DNA from: an uncultured Prevotellaceae bacterium
GTDB lineage: Bacteria; Bacteroidota; Bacteroidia; Bacteroidales; Bacteroidaceae
Direction of reading: 5' to 3'
Assembly (NCBI GenBank): GCA_947307015.1
Contig: CAMZHV010000020.1
Span: forward strand, 1 to 42,530
DNA length: 42,530 nucleotides
The notes under the pieces are model-generated. The model was not told where the DNA came from. It searched no databases and was given only the letters and a program-made list of their open reading frames with translations. The stretch's first letter is position 1; each line of letters opens with the position of its first letter. A program made the translations under genes and the position numbers. Below, piece by piece: positions 39,177 to 42,530 of this stretch.

Positions 39177-42100
39177 ATGAAGAACATCTTCATTATCTTC
39201 TTGGCTATATTGTCTAGTAATTGCTATGCTCAGAAATATATTCGTCCCGTTTTTGACAGGACGGATAATTATCTGTTTCACATAGATAGTGTAAAAGTCA
39301 CCAAAGATTCAACTTTCCTGTTCTTCACTTATGATGCAGAAGGTGGATCATGGGCGAACATTTCAGACAACACACATATCGTAGACAAGGAATCGGGCAA
39401 AGAATACAAGGCGATTTCCGTTCAAGGAATACCTTTTCATCCTGCAAAGCGGCATTTTACATATAGCGGAAAGACTCCTGTAAAGGTCAGTTTCTCATCA
39501 GTAAGCAATACAAATCACATTGACTTCATTGAAAAAGAGAAAGACAGTACGGCCTTCAATATATGGGGAATAAATCTAAACAAATCATATAATACCACCT
39601 ATTCCATAAAAGAGTATGAGTATGATTATGAGCTATCTGCACAGTTTGACTCCCTAAACAATCAAGACAAAGCTATCCAATACAAAAAGCTGCAATTGGA
39701 AAAGGCAAAGTCTTTATTTGGTGTAAGATCAATATATGTAGGCTCTATTCTTTATGATTTGAATCTTTTGTGTTTTCAGGCTAAAGATTATTTGGCCGCA
39801 ATTGACTATGGTGAAGAAGCCATTGATATCATAAAGGGGTTACCAGGGAGTTTTGCAGAAGACATTGCAAGGATTCAAAGTAGCTTATTAGCTGATTATG
39901 GTATTATTAAGCAGTTTGATAGAGCTGTTTATCATGGCCAAAATTCTTTAAATGCAAGAAGATTATTGTGGGGGGAAACTCCTAAGCTTGCTGTATATTT
40001 AGATTATATGGCTCGAATTTTTTATTATTGGCTCGGAAATTCATCTAAAGCATTACTCTATGAACGGGAGTGTTCTGAGATCTTTTATCAGACTTACGGT
40101 GAACAATCAAACGAATACATTCAATCTTTAATAAACGAATCTGTTTTCTTAAATGACATTGGAAACAAAAAAGAGGCCTCTAATACTGCAAAAAAGGTAG
40201 TTGATATTGTTATTCAAAAAGCCGATAGTATTTCATCTCCCTTGAAAGTTGGAGTGTATCACAACTATGCCCTTACTCTACTTTCTCAAAGTGCATTTGT
40301 GGAACATTGCCTCTCTACCAACAAAAATATGATAATGGTTTTAACTTTAATAGGTGATATTTATAGACACAATAAGGACTATACGCATTCACTCGATATT
40401 TATAATAAAGCCATGGAGATGGCTTTTGACCTTTTGGGGGAGAACAATACATCATTAGCGGATTTATATGAGAAAAAGGGTCAGGTGCATAAATTGTTAC
40501 ATCAATTTGATGAAGCTGTTTGCTGCGATAGTACTGCCATGATGATTTACAAGAAAGTGTATGGTGATGATAATATATCATTTGCATGGGGAGCAATACA
40601 CTATGCGGAAGAATCCTTTTTGAACAAAATGTATTTTGGAAAAGGAAATGTAGATACTATTTCATTTTACATCTCTAAATCTGCCAATATCATCAAGCGC
40701 CATCTTAATAGCACAATGTTTTGCGTACCACGGACAGAGAGAGAAGCTTATTGGAATCAATATCGTAGCCATTTTGATGACTTTATTCCCGCTATAGCAT
40801 ATTTCCTTGATATAGATTCCATTAATGCCATAGCATATGATGCTATGCTATATTCTAAAGGTTTTAAACTCAATGTAGAATGTCAATTAAGGACCAAAGT
40901 TATGGGGAGTCCTGATGCATCAATACACTCCGCGTTCAAAAAATACGTTCAACTTTTATCGGCACGAGATCAGTTACTTGGATTGCCATTAAATGAGCGT
41001 CCTTCCCAAGCAATCTACGAGAATCAGACAAAACAAATACAAACAGTTGAAGCAAAACTGGTAGAAGATCTAAATATCAATGGTTACAGTTTTAATGAAT
41101 CGCAAAGTTGGAAAGATGTTCAACGTACTTTAAGTAGTGATGATATTGCAATAGAGTTTGGAGCTTTTAATAATACAGATGGCGAAACTTTGTATTATGC
41201 ATTGGTGATAAAGAAAAACTATGGAGCACCGCATATTATTAGATTGTTCAATGAAAGTCAATTATTATCGGTCGTTTCTGATGAACATCAATTATCCGAT
41301 TTGATATGGGCTCCTTTAGTTGAGGAAATAGGCACAGCGAAGAATGTTTTCTTTTCTCCCTTTGGAGCGCTCAACGTAATAGGTATTGAAAACCTTCCTT
41401 TTGTACAAGAGAGGGAGATAGATATTTATAGATGTTCTTCAACAAAGGAGATATGTTATCAAAAAGAAAAAATAGGATGGAATAAGGTTGCTCTATTTGG
41501 CGGCTTGAATTATGATTCCATAGAGCAAGGTCGGAATTCTTTTGAATCCACTTCAGATAAAGAAAAAACAAGGGGTACGTATGAACCACTGATTCATACT
41601 TATGATGAGGTATTGTCCGTTGACACAATTTTGGAGAGCCATGGGATGAATTGTGAGTTATATACAGGTGATAAGGGAAATGAGTCTGCACTCAAGGCTC
41701 TTTCTGGTAAGCCCGTTAATATTCTTCATCTTGCGACGCATGGTGTCTTTGTTGAAGACGAAGAGGTTCTAACTCGTTCCGAAGAATTGAATTATCCTTT
41801 TTGGGATGATGGTTCCCACTCAGAGATGGATGAAATGATGCTTTCTAGATCCTTTTTATTATTATCTGGTGGGAACAAAAGAATAAAGAGAGATAGGATT
41901 ACAATAACGGCTGACGATGGTTACTTAACAGCTTTAGAAATCTCTCGTTTGGATTTTAAAGATTTGGATGTTGTTGTCTTGTCGGCTTGCAAAACAGCTT
42001 CAGGTGAAATCACCAATGAAGGTGTCTATGGTTTGCAACGTGGTTTTAAGATGGCTGGCGCCAATACAATATTAATGAGTTTAAATCAAGTCGATGATGA

Positions 42101-42266
42101 AGCAACAAAGATTCTTATGGTGGAGTTTTATAAGAACCTGATGAGTGGCAAGTCAAAGTTGCAGTCGCTCAAAGATGCCCAAAAGTATCTAAGGCAAGTG
42201 GAGGATGGCAAGTATGATGATCCAAAGTATTGGGCTTCGTTTATAATGTTGGATGGATTAGACTAA
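39177..42266 (+). CDS. Exported TPR-CHAT protease-like protein
   Basis: 1,029 residues. A signal peptide (MKNIFIIFLAILSSNCYAQ) sends it out of the cytoplasm; the C in SSNC is followed by YAQ, so cleavage by signal peptidase I after AQ is more likely than lipidation. Residues about 20-145 are a beta-rich domain of unknown type, about 150-520 a run of TPR-like helical repeats, about 690-1029 a CHAT (caspase HetF associated with TPRs) domain. The dyad is intact: His855 in LHLATHGVF and Cys938 in LSACKTASGE; the end YWASFIMLDGLD is typical. CHAT domains are caspase-like cysteine proteases. Divergent from the XseA-like gene. Codon use is AT-rich. Function and target unknown. Confidence 0.88.
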   Translation: MKNIFIIFLAILSSNCYAQKYIRPVFDRTDNYLFHIDSVKVTKDSTFLFFTYDAEGGSWANISDNTHIVDKESGKEYKAISVQGIPFHPAKRHFTYSGKTPVKVSFSSVSNTNHIDFIEKEKDSTAFNIWGINLNKSYNTTYSIKEYEYDYELSAQFDSLNNQDKAIQYKKLQLEKAKSLFGVRSIYVGSILYDLNLLCFQAKDYLAAIDYGEEAIDIIKGLPGSFAEDIARIQSSLLADYGIIKQFDRAVYHGQNSLNARRLLWGETPKLAVYLDYMARIFYYWLGNSSKALLYERECSEIFYQTYGEQSNEYIQSLINESVFLNDIGNKKEASNTAKKVVDIVIQKADSISSPLKVGVYHNYALTLLSQSAFVEHCLSTNKNMIMVLTLIGDIYRHNKDYTHSLDIYNKAMEMAFDLLGENNTSLADLYEKKGQVHKLLHQFDEAVCCDSTAMMIYKKVYGDDNISFAWGAIHYAEESFLNKMYFGKGNVDTISFYISKSANIIKRHLNSTMFCVPRTEREAYWNQYRSHFDDFIPAIAYFLDIDSINAIAYDAMLYSKGFKLNVECQLRTKVMGSPDASIHSAFKKYVQLLSARDQLLGLPLNERPSQAIYENQTKQIQTVEAKLVEDLNINGYSFNESQSWKDVQRTLSSDDIAIEFGAFNNTDGETLYYALVIKKNYGAPHIIRLFNESQLLSVVSDEHQLSDLIWAPLVEEIGTAKNVFFSPFGALNVIGIENLPFVQEREIDIYRCSSTKEICYQKEKIGWNKVALFGGLNYDSIEQGRNSFESTSDKEKTRGTYEPLIHTYDEVLSVDTILESHGMNCELYTGDKGNESALKALSGKPVNILHLATHGVFVEDEEVLTRSEELNYPFWDDGSHSEMDEMMLSRSFLLLSGGNKRIKRDRITITADDGYLTALEISRLDFKDLDVVVLSACKTASGEITNEGVYGLQRGFKMAGANTILMSLNQVDDEATKILMVEFYKNLMSGKSKLQSLKDAQKYLRQVEDGKYDDPKYWASFIMLDGLD

Positions 42267-42294
42267 AAAGGATGGTCAAAACCAACCATCCTTT
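42267..42294 (+). terminator. Terminator of the TPR-CHAT gene
   Basis: AAAGGATGGT (42267-42276) and ACCATCCTTT (42285-42294), a perfect 10-bp stem beginning directly at the stop codon; likely bidirectional with the minus-strand gene end at 42300. Confidence 0.75.
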
Positions 42295-42299
42295 AATTA

Positions 42300-42506
42300 T
42301 CATCCTCCGATTTCAACGTTCATTATCATCTCAGTAATGTGATGTGGAAGTCTCTTATCTTGATTTTTACTTTTATAGCCAACTTGTTTACCATCCCAAT
42401 GAACAGTTGTTTCAATTGGTAACAAAGAACTTAAAAACGCCGCCGTCTGTTGTTGTAATTCTCCTCTTAACTTATAATAGGGAGTATCGTTAAAAATTAA
42501 GATTAT
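42300..42506 (-). pseudogene. 3' end of an unrecognised minus-strand gene (partial or frameshifted)
   Basis: The minus-strand frame ending at TGA (42300-42302) encodes about 68 residues, including PIETTVHWDGKQVGYKSKNQ and KRLPHHITEMIMNVEIGG, which read like a real C terminus. It is blocked upstream by an in-frame stop (42507-42509) and has no ATG, GTG or TTG placed as a clear start, so the gene is either frameshifted or a remnant. No family recognised. The remaining bases to 42530 hold nothing else I can support. Confidence 0.35.
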
Positions 42507-42530
42507 TTATAGCCGTCTGTTTCTCAATGT

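Overview
The window looks like chromosomal DNA of a Bacteroidales bacterium, most likely a Prevotella-like gut or rumen organism. The evidence is the gene content (rSAM/lipoprotein maturase, Lnb/DUF4105 protein, SEC-C SecA of about 1,140 residues, CoaX-OMP-LptC-CNNM-PpiD cluster, GH30), near absence of Shine-Dalgarno sequences, and many TAnnTTTG -7 boxes, some with a TTTG about 20 bases upstream. No rRNA, tRNA, CRISPR array or intact transposase was seen. Family assignments rest on recognition of motifs in the translations; no database search was run.

Layout. 1-6.3 kb (+): tail of a butanol-dehydrogenase-like iron alcohol dehydrogenase, a small outer-membrane barrel, then a close-packed set of a NagB-like/PIG-L fusion, an acetolactate synthase large subunit and a FucO-type lactaldehyde reductase. 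6.3-7.5 kb: a gene-poor scar with repeats, a perfect 24-bp inverted repeat and pieces of at least three dead genes. 7.5-13.7 kb (-): SnoaL-like protein, transglutaminase lipoprotein with a thioredoxin-like tail, and a large carboxypeptidase-regulatory/outer-membrane barrel protein. 13.9-20.3 kb (-): the envelope cluster coaX, FadL-like OMP, lptC, CNNM/CorC protein, ppiD. 20.4-26.9 kb (+): Lnb/DUF4105 protein, an alkaline-phosphatase-superfamily protein with no normal start codon, and secA.

26.9-33.2 kb: a radical SAM/SPASM enzyme (-) preceded by three tiny lipoprotein genes coupled by 4-base ATGA overlaps, then divergently a MacB-type ABC ATPase, two FtsX-like permeases (also ATGA-coupled) and a MacA/HlyD adaptor. 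The three lipoproteins share an LAALGF...SC lipobox region and an LYGxP core, and are missing from ordinary gene calls because they are so short. This cassette is the best candidate in the window for an undescribed system: a multi-substrate, minimal version of the rSAM/lipoprotein pairing.

33.4-37.1 kb carries a secreted GH30 glycosidase, DUF4250, a nitroreductase, a stand-alone CdiA-CT-like nuclease domain and DUF2442. 37.2-42.3 kb is visibly more AT-rich: a secreted 25-residue repeat protein, a tail-anchored protein with an exonuclease VII large-subunit (XseA)-like core, and, divergent from it, an exported TPR-CHAT protease with intact His/Cys dyad. The XseA-like/CHAT pair is the second candidate for a novel (possibly defence or envelope-stress) module. 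The right edge holds the end of an unrecognised minus-strand gene.
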